NCBI GenBank assembly: GCA_963969365.1
Contig: OZ017753.1
Location: 1,302,001 to 1,366,000, forward strand
Reading direction: 5' to 3'
From: Asterochloris sp. CNOR1
Taxonomy: Eukaryota > Chlorophyta > Trebouxiophyceae > Trebouxiales > Trebouxiaceae
Length of the DNA: 64,000 nt
Shown in pieces: positions 1 to 11,513 of this stretch (positions are counted from its first letter, which is position 1; each line of letters starts with the position of its first letter). A program made the position numbers and the translations under genes. The notes under the pieces are model-generated. The model had not been told where the DNA came from. It was given only the letters and a program-made list of their open reading frames with translations, and did no database searches.

Positions 1-137
1 ACCGGCTTCGCCTCGCAGACAAGTCTGCCTGTGCCATGTCCCTTGTCCTGCACACACCCTTGAACTATCAGGGCATGGTCCCTTCCGGCCATCGTCAGGC
101 TGCTGGCATGTTCCACAAGCTCTTTCATACGCTGCAG

Positions 138-595
138 CTCATCATCATGCTGACGCCAATTTCGCAGTTTTTTAAAGTTGATTACCAGACGTGGTATGAG
201 TGGCTCATCGCCATTGCCCTTGGAGTGGGTGCCCTCTTGTGGGCCTTCATTGTCAAGCTGGTTTCAAGGTAGGCCTGGCACACTGCACCACTTGCTGCAT
301 CAGAAGCACGCAGCTCTGTGGCAGCAATAGATCTCAGCCATCCAGCAGACCTGTCAGCCAGTAGTTCAGCATGCAGCACTCTGTGCACATCAGTCACCAG
401 CCCATGCAGCCATTGTCTCAGACAAGCCCACGAAGTCCGAGATTTCAGCTAAGCAGTCGTAGCCACCCCTGCACAGCCCAAGCCTCTGCTCTAGGGTTGC
501 GTCCTGAGAAGCGCTTGCTCCCCATGTGCAGAGCTATGCAGGGCAACACTTTGAAGATTCGAACTCGGAAGGATTCCAAAATTGAGCCCGTCTGA
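138..595 (+). CDS. P-type Ca2+-ATPase, C-terminal exons (partial)
   Basis: Last two exons of a gene entering from the left edge. The first (about 138-268; its 5' limit is uncertain) encodes the motif LTPISQFFKV followed by a hydrophobic segment (WLIAIALGVGALLWAFIV), the order seen in the last two membrane helices of plant/algal type II calcium pumps. A GTAGGC donor follows. The second exon (532-595) joins in phase 2 and adds a short basic tail ending KIEPV before TGA. Such pumps export Ca2+ from the cytosol using ATP. The catalytic domains lie outside the window, so the subfamily (plasma-membrane or ER type) cannot be fixed. The gene is convergent with the BtuF-like gene. Confidence 0.62.
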
Positions 596-1089
596 TGCTG
601 CAGACGCCAGACTCCTTTTCAGGCAGCGCAGTTGACCACTTGGTCCGTCACAGACATGCTGAGGTCAAGCAAAGCTTGTATGAAGCAACAGCTGTTGCGC
701 AAGCAGTATATCCAGCTCACAGACTCAGCTCCTCTGGCTGGTGGCTTCCCTGAACACCCCCGTCCTCAGTCCCACCCATGATGGGATGACAATTACGCAG
801 CAGTGCTCACGCCCTACTTGTTGGCATGACCTCATCCCCTCGACAACACCAGATCAGAGTTCTGCTGGTTAGGGGTTTGACGTGAACCAGGCTTGAGGTC
901 AGAGTGCTTGCTTTTCTACAACCTGCTGCGGTTGGAGATACATGGGTCAGCCGCAAAGACTTGAATGTGAGGAAGACTGCTCTCAGAGTAAAGCAGTAGG
1001 GAAGGACAAGGGGGCCAACAGTTGAGACTTGCATACAGCATGCATTTTTGACAGACTAATTGTGGTTCTGGGCTCTCCTGCTTGACAAG
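596..1089. other. convergent intergenic region
   Basis: About 490 bp between the Ca2+-ATPase stop and the stop of the minus-strand BtuF-like gene. I see no supported exon, RNA gene or long repeat. It must hold the 3' untranslated regions of both genes. Confidence 0.5.
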
Positions 1090-3574
1090 TCACTTCTTCA
1101 CTGGCTTAAAGTAGGAGGCCAGCATCTTGGGCCTGCAGCGCTGGCCGCCGCGAAGCGCAAGACGCATCACTGCATCGTCTGAGCTAAGATTTGAGCTTAT
1201 CAGTTCCGGATGCAGCAGGTTGGCCAGCAACTGCACCCCTTCCACAAGCCTGCGTGATAGGGGCACAGCTTTGGTTGCTCAGGGATGCCAAGCCCAGGCT
1301 CACAGCATGCTCGCTGCACAAGCAAAAAGCTTGAAGCACAATATGGAAGCTTGAGTACCTGGGCCCAGGTGTGGTGAAATAAGCCGATGGGCATATGAAC
1401 ACAAGTCCCTGCCTCACGGCTGGCAGCGCCCACCAGCCAGGCTGCTGGGCAAGCTCACATACGTCTTGCAGGGAGCAGCCTGAGCCCGGAGCATCTAGGC
1501 ACAAGACTATCACCTGCACAACACATGTGGGTGACTTTCAGAGTGGAATGCGTGCTGTTGACAGCGCAGGCAGCATTGCAAAGGCTGTGCATGCAGGCAC
1601 TGGCTTGATGCCTGCTTTTCTCAGCAATGAAGAACCAGTGGCATTTGACTGTGCAGGCAATGGCTGACCTCTGGGGCATGCTGGCGCACTGCATCCCAGC
1701 TGGGTGCAAGAGGGCACGCCCCTGGCTCCAGCCAGGAATCTGCGCCGCCTGCCAGCTGCACCATTTCAGGCACCCACTGCCCCCCTACAGGCCAGGCAGA
1801 ATGTGCAGAACGTGAGAAGAGCTGCGCCTCAAGCGCGATCTGGGCGCAGCGCAGGTGCTGCTGCACATGTGGGAAGGCGAGGCAGTATTGTTTTTGCAAC
1901 CGTCAAGTCACCGCGGCAGGCGGGCCCCAATCCAAATCCACTTTTTAGAAATGCAGCATGTTCAGGCAGGGCTCCATGCAGCTGAGGTGCTGCTGCATGT
2001 GCACACAGGCAGCAGCTTGCTGCAGGGCAGTCCCACAGTAAGGTGGCAGCGGCAAAGTCCACCATCCGCCCCAGAAAGTCAGTCTGATGAGGCAGGCTGT
2101 TGCAACAGAGCAGTATACATTGCAAGCAGGCAGAGACGGACATATGAGCCTGCCCCTGATGGTGCTGCACCTAGCGTGAAGGGTTTAAGACCCTGCAGCA
2201 CCAGCGTCCTGGGGTGGCTGGCCTGGCACACTGCAGCAACTATGCCCCGCAACTGGGCCCTCAGCTGGTCCACCAGTCTGTTTGCCTCGACAGCTGCCCC
2301 CATGACCAGCCCAATCTGTGGGTGACAGGGCTGAAAAATGTCAGGGCATCACTCAGCTGCCTGCCGTCCTCTTTGAGGTGTTGGTCACACCAGACTGTGT
2401 CAGCAATCAAGACTCTGAGGGTAATGCATGGTCCAGCTGTGTGCCTGGTCCAGCTGTGTGCCTGGAGGATACTGTCCAGCATGTCAGACAGTACGTCAAC
2501 AGGGGGTGGGTTTCTGGTGAAGCATGAGTCACTGGGTGCAACTGTGGATGTGCAACGTGTGGGTGGTCTGTGCACCTGAAGAATGCTGTCCAGCACGTCT
2601 GCCATGGTGCGTGGAACCATCTTCAGCAACTGGACCTGCGGCTGCGCACTCAGCAGTCCTGACCGTTGCAGCGCCTGCAGACACAAAACATTGCCAGCTC
2701 AGGCCAATAAGCACAGCAGTCCTGCACCATGTCAGCCTGGACATGATCGAGCTCTTTCACAGAGCACTGCCTGCAGCAGGGTGGACTGGCAGAGCTGTCA
2801 TGAGACTAACTCTTGCAGCAGCTGCAGACAGCAGACTTGCCTGGTGGATGCTGCTGTCTGAGGAAGCAGCGTCATCATTTGAAACGACTAGAGAGGGTTT
2901 AGTCTGAGTAAGCCAGTCTTCATCTAAGGTCAACTCTACTGAATAGTCCTGCATGTGGACAAAACAGTTTTATAGACCAGCCCTGGCCTTATCTCGCCTG
3001 AGTGGTGAACAGCGCACTGCAGCAGAGCGCACACTTACCAAAACGGTCAGGTGTTTAGTGCCAGAGGGCACCCCTTGACTGACTCTCGGGAGTGCCGCGG
3101 CTTCGGCAGGGAAGGTACAGAGTGGGCTGACTCCAGCAACCCTGCAGCAGGGGCCAGGTTCAATCAGAGCCTGCTGGGTCCACAGCTTACACGAGGGCTG
3201 AGCCACGTCCCCAATTACACCTCAGCTTGTCATGCACCGCTGTAGTCCCATTGGCAACCCGCGACGTGTGTGTGCAGCCTGCTCACCTGGAGCCGAGTCC
3301 CAGTGCAAAAAGCGCCTCAGTGGGCCCAGGCAGGAGGCTGACGACGCCCCCGCTGAGACATCTGAGGCTGGTGCCCCAGCCCTGGCGCTGCTGGCAGGCC
3401 CTGGCAGCAGCCTCACTGCCTGCCGCCTCGCCAGCCTACACAGAAACGAACTGTGAGGATGATGTTGTGCAGGGCGTACATTGCATGACATTCAAAGGCT
3501 GGCACTTTGTTGTGACAGGCGCGATGCACCTGACAAGCCTGCGTGGCCCGCAGCTGCTGATCACTTCGCAACAT
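1090..3574 (-). CDS. BtuF-like cobalamin-binding (PBP-fold) protein
   Basis: Eight phase-consistent exons: 3435-3287, 3141-3039, 2948-2841, 2674-2576, 2315-2171, 1784-1669, 1513-1359, 1249-1090. A possible 45-nt first exon at 3574-3530 would add an ATG; the total is then about 359 residues. Family landmarks in order: VVSLLPGPTEALFALGLG (usual VVSLLPSATE), VSPLCTFPAEAAALPRVS, DEDWLTQTKPSLVV, PRTMADVLDSIL, GQWVPEMVQLAGG, PGWWALPAV and AYFTTPGPRLVEG. These match bacterial periplasmic cobalamin-binding BtuF/FecB-type proteins. No signal peptide or lipobox is visible, unlike bacterial BtuF, so a cytosolic or organellar role is possible. The third exon in this list ends in a GC donor (CAG|GCAAGT). 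The 5' end is the weakest part: E1 at 3435 has an in-frame stop just before its acceptor, so an upstream exon must exist. Function in B12 binding is inferred from family only. Confidence 0.78.
2461..2620 (-). repeat. partial duplicate of BtuF-like exon 2674-2576
   Basis: About 100 bp downstream of the true exon end (…DVLDSILQ, then GT) lies a diverged copy reading DMLDSILQ, ending CCAG|GCAC. The copy sits in the next intron. A 17-bp direct repeat (unit TGGTCCAGCTGTGTGCC) adjoins it at about 2430-2465. Confidence 0.65.
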
Positions 3575-3601
3575 GGAATGCACAAGCAGGGCATGTCGTA
3601 C

Positions 3602-5021
3602 CTGCAGAGATCGCCTGTGATGGAGCGGCTGCTGGTGCTGCAGCTCCGGAGCCTGCCGACTGCCCTTGGCACCGCCCTTGCAGCCCTGGCCCCCCTCTGG
3701 CAGCACAAGGCTGCCAATCCCGCTGCCAGACAGGTGCTCTGCATTGCCCAGGAGGCCATGCTGCCCGTCCGGCGCCAGCTTGCTGTGGTGCTGCTGCTGG
3801 AAGCCCGAGTGGCTGTGCAGCAGCGGCTGCTTTACAGGCAGGCCTTCATGCGGCGGCTGCTGCTGCTGGGCCAGGATCCCCTTCTGGTAGAAGGGGGTCT
3901 GGGGCGTAGACGGGAGCTGGGAGTGGTCTGCAAGCACAGGAGCAGAAGACTTTTGCGGTCTTGGTTTGGGACCCAAAACAAGCTGCAGACACGCCCGTGA
4001 GGCAGTCGCAGACACGACGGCACTGCTGTGCTGACCATCTGAGCAGCCCCTTCAAGGGGGCTCTGGGGCACATCAGCTTACAGCACACACCCACCTGTGC
4101 CAGGAGAGGGCGGCTGGGAGCTGGGCTGCTGCTGGTGCCGCCACTGAGGCTGCAGGCTGTACCCGCCCAAGCCACCAACAGGCATGCTGCCGGCGCGGTC
4201 AGCTGTGGGCAGTGGCCGCCCGCGGTGCAGCCCACTCCAGTCACCGGTGTGCCGGGCGAAGCGCTGCGAGGCCATAGGTGCTGGCCACACACCATGGGGC
4301 ATGTGGTGCTGCTGCTGCAACCCTGCTGGCTGCCCATACTGCGGGTGGGGTTGCTGCTGGGGGTGCTGCTGCAGCATGACAGTTGCACTGGCGTGCTGCG
4401 CCTGCACAGCATAACGATGCTTGGTGGCATGCAGCAGTTGGCAGCCACAAAAAAAACCCCTTCCCTGCTGTCAGCAGTCGCTCAATTCAAGACTGCACAC
4501 GCCGCTCTTGCTGCTGTGGGTAGCACAATGCTTCAGGGACTCAGCTGTTCATCAGGTGACTTGTGTGTCAGCACATCCTAGAGGCAGGCAGCCTGAGTTG
4601 GCATGGAACCTTGACTCAATGGCAGCAGGCAGCGAACCAGGGGCAGCACCTTGTCAGGGCCGGAGTGTCTGCTGTTGAACACTGCCCCAGCACCAAGCCA
4701 AAGCTGTGCATGATCCTTTGCAATGGACACCCTGCTCAGGGCCCCCCTGCCAGAAGTGCAGTCAGCTTTTCTCACCTGACATCCTGCACCAGCATACCCC
4801 AGAGCCAGATCGTCCGTGAGGGAGGGGGAGGGGCGCCCTGTCAACCGCCCTTGGCGGCTGGCAACCACTGCTAAGTCTGGGGCTGACAGCGAGTTGGGCA
4901 TGCCAGCGCTGTCAGACAGGTGCACATGGTGGCTGGGCACGCTGCCCCAGCCAGTGGGGTTGCCCAACTCCCACACATTTGCCGACAGGGTGGGCGCTGC
5001 TGCCTCCGCTGCAGCTACGGA
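3602..5021 (-). CDS. unidentified Q/S/P-rich protein exons
   Basis: Three exons that join in phase: 5021-4776, 4401-4095 and 4038-3602, each with clear AG acceptors and GT donors. They encode about 330 residues that are low-complexity: runs of Q and H (QQHPQQQPHPQYGQ), S/P-rich stretches, and motifs such as MPNSLSAPDLA. No enzyme domain is recognisable; the composition resembles disordered nuclear or RNA-binding regulators. No start codon in a convincing first exon was found. The last exon ends in phase 0, like the neighbouring CobB-like and BtuF-like exons on the same strand, so these exons might belong to either neighbour rather than to a separate gene. Confidence 0.45.
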
Positions 5022-5284
5022 CTGCAGGGGGACGAGGAACTTGTTGCAACACTGACATGCCCCTCTCAAGAGGGGTGCGTGGGTGCCAGCAAGGGTGGCG
5101 CTGCTGTCTACCTGCAGCCACAGGCTGTAGGGAGGGAGAGGCCTCAGCCTGGCTTCACTGTTGATGTCCCAAGCAGTCTTTCGGCAACAGCAGGCAAAGC
5201 CCTGCAGCTGAGTGGACTGCTGAGTGGACTGCTGGAGATGTATTCGGGCATCAATCACTGCAGATACTCAATCTGCAGGTAGGG

Positions 5285-8200
5285 TCAAAGGCTGACGCAT
5301 GCAGATGCAGTGCGAGCAAGCCTTCCTGGAGGTGTCAGAGGGGTGTCAGAACCCCTGTAGATGTTGTGGTTGACACCCAGCAGCAGAGGACTTGCCTGAC
5401 TCAGTGCCTGAATGTCCACCTGCCGGCAGCGCTCCACAAGTGCTCGCGCTGCCTCAGGGCATGAGGCAAAGTGCACGTGCACGTAGGAGGCAAGCACATT
5501 GTTGCAGGTGTACCCCTCTGGGACCGTCCTGCCCTCGCTGGCTCCATCTGCCTGCAGGGTTTGCAGCAGAAAGCCTCTGTCTATCACTTGTCTGCAGCAT
5601 CTGGAACACGCAGCATGCCGGAAGCTGCCAGCTATACAGATGCCAGGGTTTGAGGTGAGACCAGCATTCACAGCAAAGCCCTGCCCCTGCTGCCTGCAAA
5701 GCTTCAGCTTGCGTTCTGGACATACTGAGGCTGGTGCATGCATGCAGCATGCCAGATGCTGAGCAATGCCAGCTGGAGAGGAGTGTCCAGGGTCAGGCTG
5801 CAGCCAATCAGTCACCAGCTTGTTTGCCACCCGGCCCTCTGCAGTCGGCTGGTGGGCAGGATCCCATTTGTGCCTTGATGGCTCACCTGGATGGTGGCTG
5901 AATAGGTGTGCTTCCAGGCGCGCTCCTGGGAGGTGCCGCCCGCAGAAAAGGCACCCAGAACCTGCTCCTGCAGGCAGCATGCAGCACACCTCTGCGAGCC
6001 TCACAAACACCGTCCGGGCAGTCAGGGGCGGCAGTCTGACCGGCAGGCTAAACTCCACGACCAAGCTCCAGACATGGCAGGCCAGATCAGAGACCAGTGC
6101 CCTCTGCGTAACTTTGTCCACCCATCGCAGTCTCACAGAGCTCTGCGGGCCTGAGCAAGTGCGCAGGGAGACCGCATCCTGCTGGTGTGGCAGATGTGCC
6201 CTTCTGCCAGCCTACACAGCAACACATTCCATGCAACTTGACAGTCCCAGAAGTAGAGGTTGACCAACCTGCAGGAAGATGCGTGGCACATATTGCTGCC
6301 TGCGGGGGACAGGCAGCCCTGCTGGGCCTCAGACAAACAGTTGAAGACCCCACCAGGAAAAGAAACACCACCTGAGGAGGATCTCTTGGGGATGTGGCCG
6401 TGCAGCATGCAGCCTGTAGGGAAGATACAGACCTCCTGCACCGCCAATTCTGCCCCCCACAGCAGCCCAGCCCACACAACATGTGGATCCCAACAGAAAG
6501 CAGGACCCCACCTGCAAAATCTCACTGGAGTGGCAGATGTGGCCGCGCAGCTTGCAGCCTGCAGGGAAGAGGCAGCCCTGTCGTGCCTCCACCTCAACGT
6601 ACCCTGTCCTGCCTCCCCTGCGGGACATGCTCGTCCTGAACGGGAAGACGCCGGCTGCAGCACACCACAGCACACTCTCTGCCACAGCGATGCAGGCAGG
6701 CCCCAGAGAGTCCTGATGAGGTGCAACATGAAGGGGATGCCCCTCCTACAGGGCAAGTTGGCAGGGGAGCTTAGTTTGTCCTTCTCAAGAGGTTCCTGTG
6801 CATCAACAGACGGCTGCCAGACCTTCTGCTGAGCGGCTCAGCAGCTGACAGCAGGTGTCAGCGCAGCTGACAGCTCTGCAGCAGCTCTACGCCGCAAGAA
6901 GGCAGTGTGCTGCAGACATAGCGAGTCTTCCATCCCACAGCAGTGCTTGTGTAGTTCACCCACTGTGAGAAGGCAAAAATGCAAGGAGGCCACCCCTTGC
7001 AGCAGCTCACCCATTCTGCTGGGGAGCTCATCCAGCGGCTGGATGCTCTGTGAGAGGGCAATGAGCCCCCCAGACTCCGCATAGACCACTCCACCGCCAT
7101 CCGCAAAGGCCCTCACCGCCTGCATGAGCCCCCTGTTGGCTGCCAGCTGCTGGGCATGCCTCTCAGGGTAGCCACCACCCAGGTAGAGGCCCCCAATGTT
7201 GTGGGGCAGGCCCTCTGTGAGGGGCGAGAACGTGACAAGGTCTGCCCCTGCCTCCTCCAGCAGCCTGAGGTTGCTGCAGGACACACACCAAAAGAGGAGT
7301 CGTTTGCAAAGCAGATCACAAGGAGAGGGTTGAGACTAAGTTGGGGTCTGCCCTTGTCTCCTCTAGCAGATCAAGGTTGCGAGGCAAGTGCAGGCAGAGC
7401 TTGTGAGGGCAGTTGAGTACGAGAGGCACCAATTTCAGGGCGGCAGGGTGCACTGAGATGCAATGGGATCTACCTGTTCACCACACTTGAATTTGGCCAA
7501 GCAGCCAGAGACACCCTGTATAATGCAAGCAGCAATGGTCCAGATGAGCACATGAGGGTCTGGAAAGGTGCATGCTGTGTCAAATTGCCAGTCTCAAAAC
7601 GCAACTGCGCTGGTTTTCAGATAAATCCTGTATGTGCTGGGCTTCCCACTGTGCAGACTCAGGTAGCTGGCACGCAGCCAGAGCCTGTCTCTGCTGGGCA
7701 GGCAGCCAAAGTGCAACCGCGGTCTGCATGCTGCATGCAGCTGCTCACTCGTGGTAGTAGAAGCTGAAGGCGGCATCCCTGGCCACGGCCACGCGCACGT
7801 GCAGCTGTCCATTCAGCCAGGGCCGCGGGGAGTGAGCGGGGCGCGGCACCTGCATCATGCAGCGCCCCTCAGGCACCCTGCGCGTGCACATCACAAGGCA
7901 CAGTTGCATGCAGCGCACGCTGCTCTGCAGATGGCTGGCTGACTGCTGCCAATCAGCACATGGCTCATGTGCACTGGTCTGCCGCTGGCATCTCCTGCAA
8001 TCTGCACCATGGGCCAGCCCATGCCAGGCTGCCAGACCAGCTTGCTGTGCAAAGCGACGCTCCCTCCCCTCCCCCCTCCCCCCCCACGTCTCACCTTAGC
8101 ACTGCCTGCTATCTGCACCAGGGCCTGGATGTCCAGGTGTTCGTCCATGAGGTCTGCCAGCTCAGAGAAGCGCTGCCGCTGCAACGAAGGATCCAGAGGC

Positions 8201-9465
8201 ATGGGGCCAGCAATGTCCTCTTCCTGCACACACCTGGAAACCTGGTGAAGGGGTCCCTCATGACCTCGGAGCCACGCATTCAGACCTTCCGCCTTCATGT
8301 TCCATGGGCAAAACAATCTGAGCAGTCAGAGATGCCTTGAACCGCCACCTTTCTAAAGACTCCCCCCAGGCAAGGCTTGAGTTGCAGGTCAAGTCCTGTT
8401 CCTGACACAGCCCTGTTTCCAGGACTGCAGGCCAGCTCACCCTGGGAATGCCGCCCAGCACCTTGGCCTGGATGTCTGTCTTCTGCAGAGCCTCGCAGAT
8501 CCAGTGCTTGTGAGGCTCCCCTGCCACCTTGTTTAACAAAATGCCCTCCAGGCGAAGGTCCGGGTCCCAGGCCTGCACGCCCTTGATGGCAGCCGCCCCG
8601 CTGAGACTGGCACTGCCGCAGTCCACCACGAACAGGACTGGCGCTCCTAGCAGCTTGGCCATTACTGCTGTGCTGCCGGCTGTCTTGCCGTCCCTGCGAG
8701 GTTGAGGCCGACACAGTCAGCTGAGCTTGCTGCTAGGGCATCCACCAAGGAGGCTGGCAAACCTCATGCACAGACAAAATCAGAGCTGGTGTGCATGCTG
8801 CAGAGATCACTTGATGTGCTGTGACTGTTGGATTGCCAGCACATCTGTCCATTGTCCAGAGCCAGCAGCAGTAGTGCGTTCTATACTTTTGGGGACCCAC
8901 CTGTCCCAGCGCACATCGATGAGGCCAGCCACTCCGTCCACAATGCAGAGGTCGGCATCAGCAGCATGCCTCCAGAAGCTTTGCAGGATGTCCTCATGGC
9001 TGCTCAGCCAGTCATCCAGGTTCACTACAGGTCTCCCTGTGGCTGCCTCCAGGCTGCTGCAATTCTGGAATCCTGCATGCCCCTGGCCGAAGATGTTGTT
9101 GCATGCGGCACAGCTCATGCAAGTAGCACAGGATGCTCTGCACAACAGGCAGGCTGCCAACGGCGCCGTTTAAGTGTGCCTGGGGGCAGACTTAGCCGCC
9201 TCAAACTGTGAGCAGTATGGCCAGGCAGATGACGTGGACTGCGCTGTGGCTTGCCTGGTCCAAGCCTGAAGGGCTGCACTGATACCCCCCTCCGCCTACA
9301 CCACACGGTCAAGCACACTCAGTATGGGATCAGGTGGGGCCGAGCAGAGCTCGTTGTGAGGGCGCCCCACCTGAAAAGAGCCATCAGTCCCAGACTAACA
9401 GTGCTCTTGCCGACACCTGAGGATGTTCCAGCTATCACGATGACTGCAGGCTGCTTGTCTCTCAT
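5285..9465 (-). CDS. CobB/CbiA-like cobyrinic acid a,c-diamide synthase
   Basis: Nine phase-consistent exons: 9465-9371, 9295-9255, 9072-8901, 8693-8441, 8223-8095, 7849-7749, 7273-7011, 6654-6512, 5551-5285; 487 residues, the usual CobB length. N-terminal ATPase half: P-loop GTSSGVGKST (residues 13-22), QPFRLGPG, EAATGRPVVNLDDW, DGVAGL, GSTAVMAKLLGAPVLFVVD. C-terminal glutaminase half: VARDAAFSFYY, LGGGYPE, then AESGG where the family has AECGG (Ser at about 331), GYVEVEA, and NVLASYVHVHF, which carries the conserved His. The ATG at 9465 is the first in-frame Met after a TAA. Exon 2 ends with a GC donor. The family amidates cobyrinic acid in B12 synthesis; green algae are not known to make B12 de novo, so the substrate here is unknown. 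The final 45 residues are not conserved-looking. Confidence 0.85.
6270..6600 (-). repeat. tandem decayed copies of CobB-like exon 8 end
   Basis: Plus-strand sequence GATGTGGCCGCGCAGCTTGC (from about 6536, inside the true exon) recurs as GATGTGGCCGTGCAGCATGC (about 6391) and more diverged at about 6275. The flanks also align (accctgcaggaag-like and CAGCCCTG blocks). Period is about 115-145 bp. The two extra copies sit in the following intron. Confidence 0.7.
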
Positions 9466-9869
9466 CGTCAAGGTCGAGCTCAGCAGCTTGGCGATGTCTT
9501 ATTCATGTTTTGTTCAGTCCAGAACGCTGCAGAGAGCAGCCGTGGCAGCAACAGGATAACGTTGAAAGACATGGACGTGCCGCAGCTGCCACCTCCGCCG
9601 TTCATGCACATATCTATTCAGGCCAGCAATGCAAGCTGTCAAGATCAAGGTTGGCATTGAGCAGCCATGCACTGGCAGACTTGCAGCTGCCTACGATCTG
9701 CATGCAATTTGCTTCCAACCTGTGCATCTCACACTTTTTGTTACAAGCGAGTGGGCCATCAGAACACTTCACATGTTGCTCTCACTGACTTGGGGACAAC
9801 GCTCAGACACTGTAAGGTATTGCTCACGGTGCTCGTCTGAGCCATAGTAAAGGATGTATACTGCATCAT

Positions 9870-11325
<1,456 letters not shown>

Positions 11326-11513
11326 TCGTGGTGGACTCACAGGTATTCCTGTCCTCAAGCGTCCTGTGTGACGGCATTTCTTTATTTATGGGGTCTTGTC
11401 AGGTTCTGCCAAGGCCACTCACAGAGCCTGTGCACAGCTTGTTGGTTGACCTGACTGCCAGCTAGTTGCCAGAACCTCAACGACCGGGGGAGCCCTCAGC
11501 GCATTGTGCAGAC
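11326..11513. promoter_or_regulatory. bidirectional promoter region, DHAR/TBP
   Basis: The 188 bp between the divergent DHAR and TBP start codons must carry both 5' untranslated regions and core promoters. No clear TATA box is seen. Call is by position only. Confidence 0.45.

Noticed and set aside
3227-4000. 257-residue plus-strand open frame
   Set aside because: Antisense to the Q-rich and BtuF-like exons; no motif, and stop-free mostly because of the CAG/CTG bias.
5766-6263. 165-residue plus-strand open frame
   Set aside because: Lies antisense to the CobB-like intron; its content mirrors the repeated exon 8 sequence.
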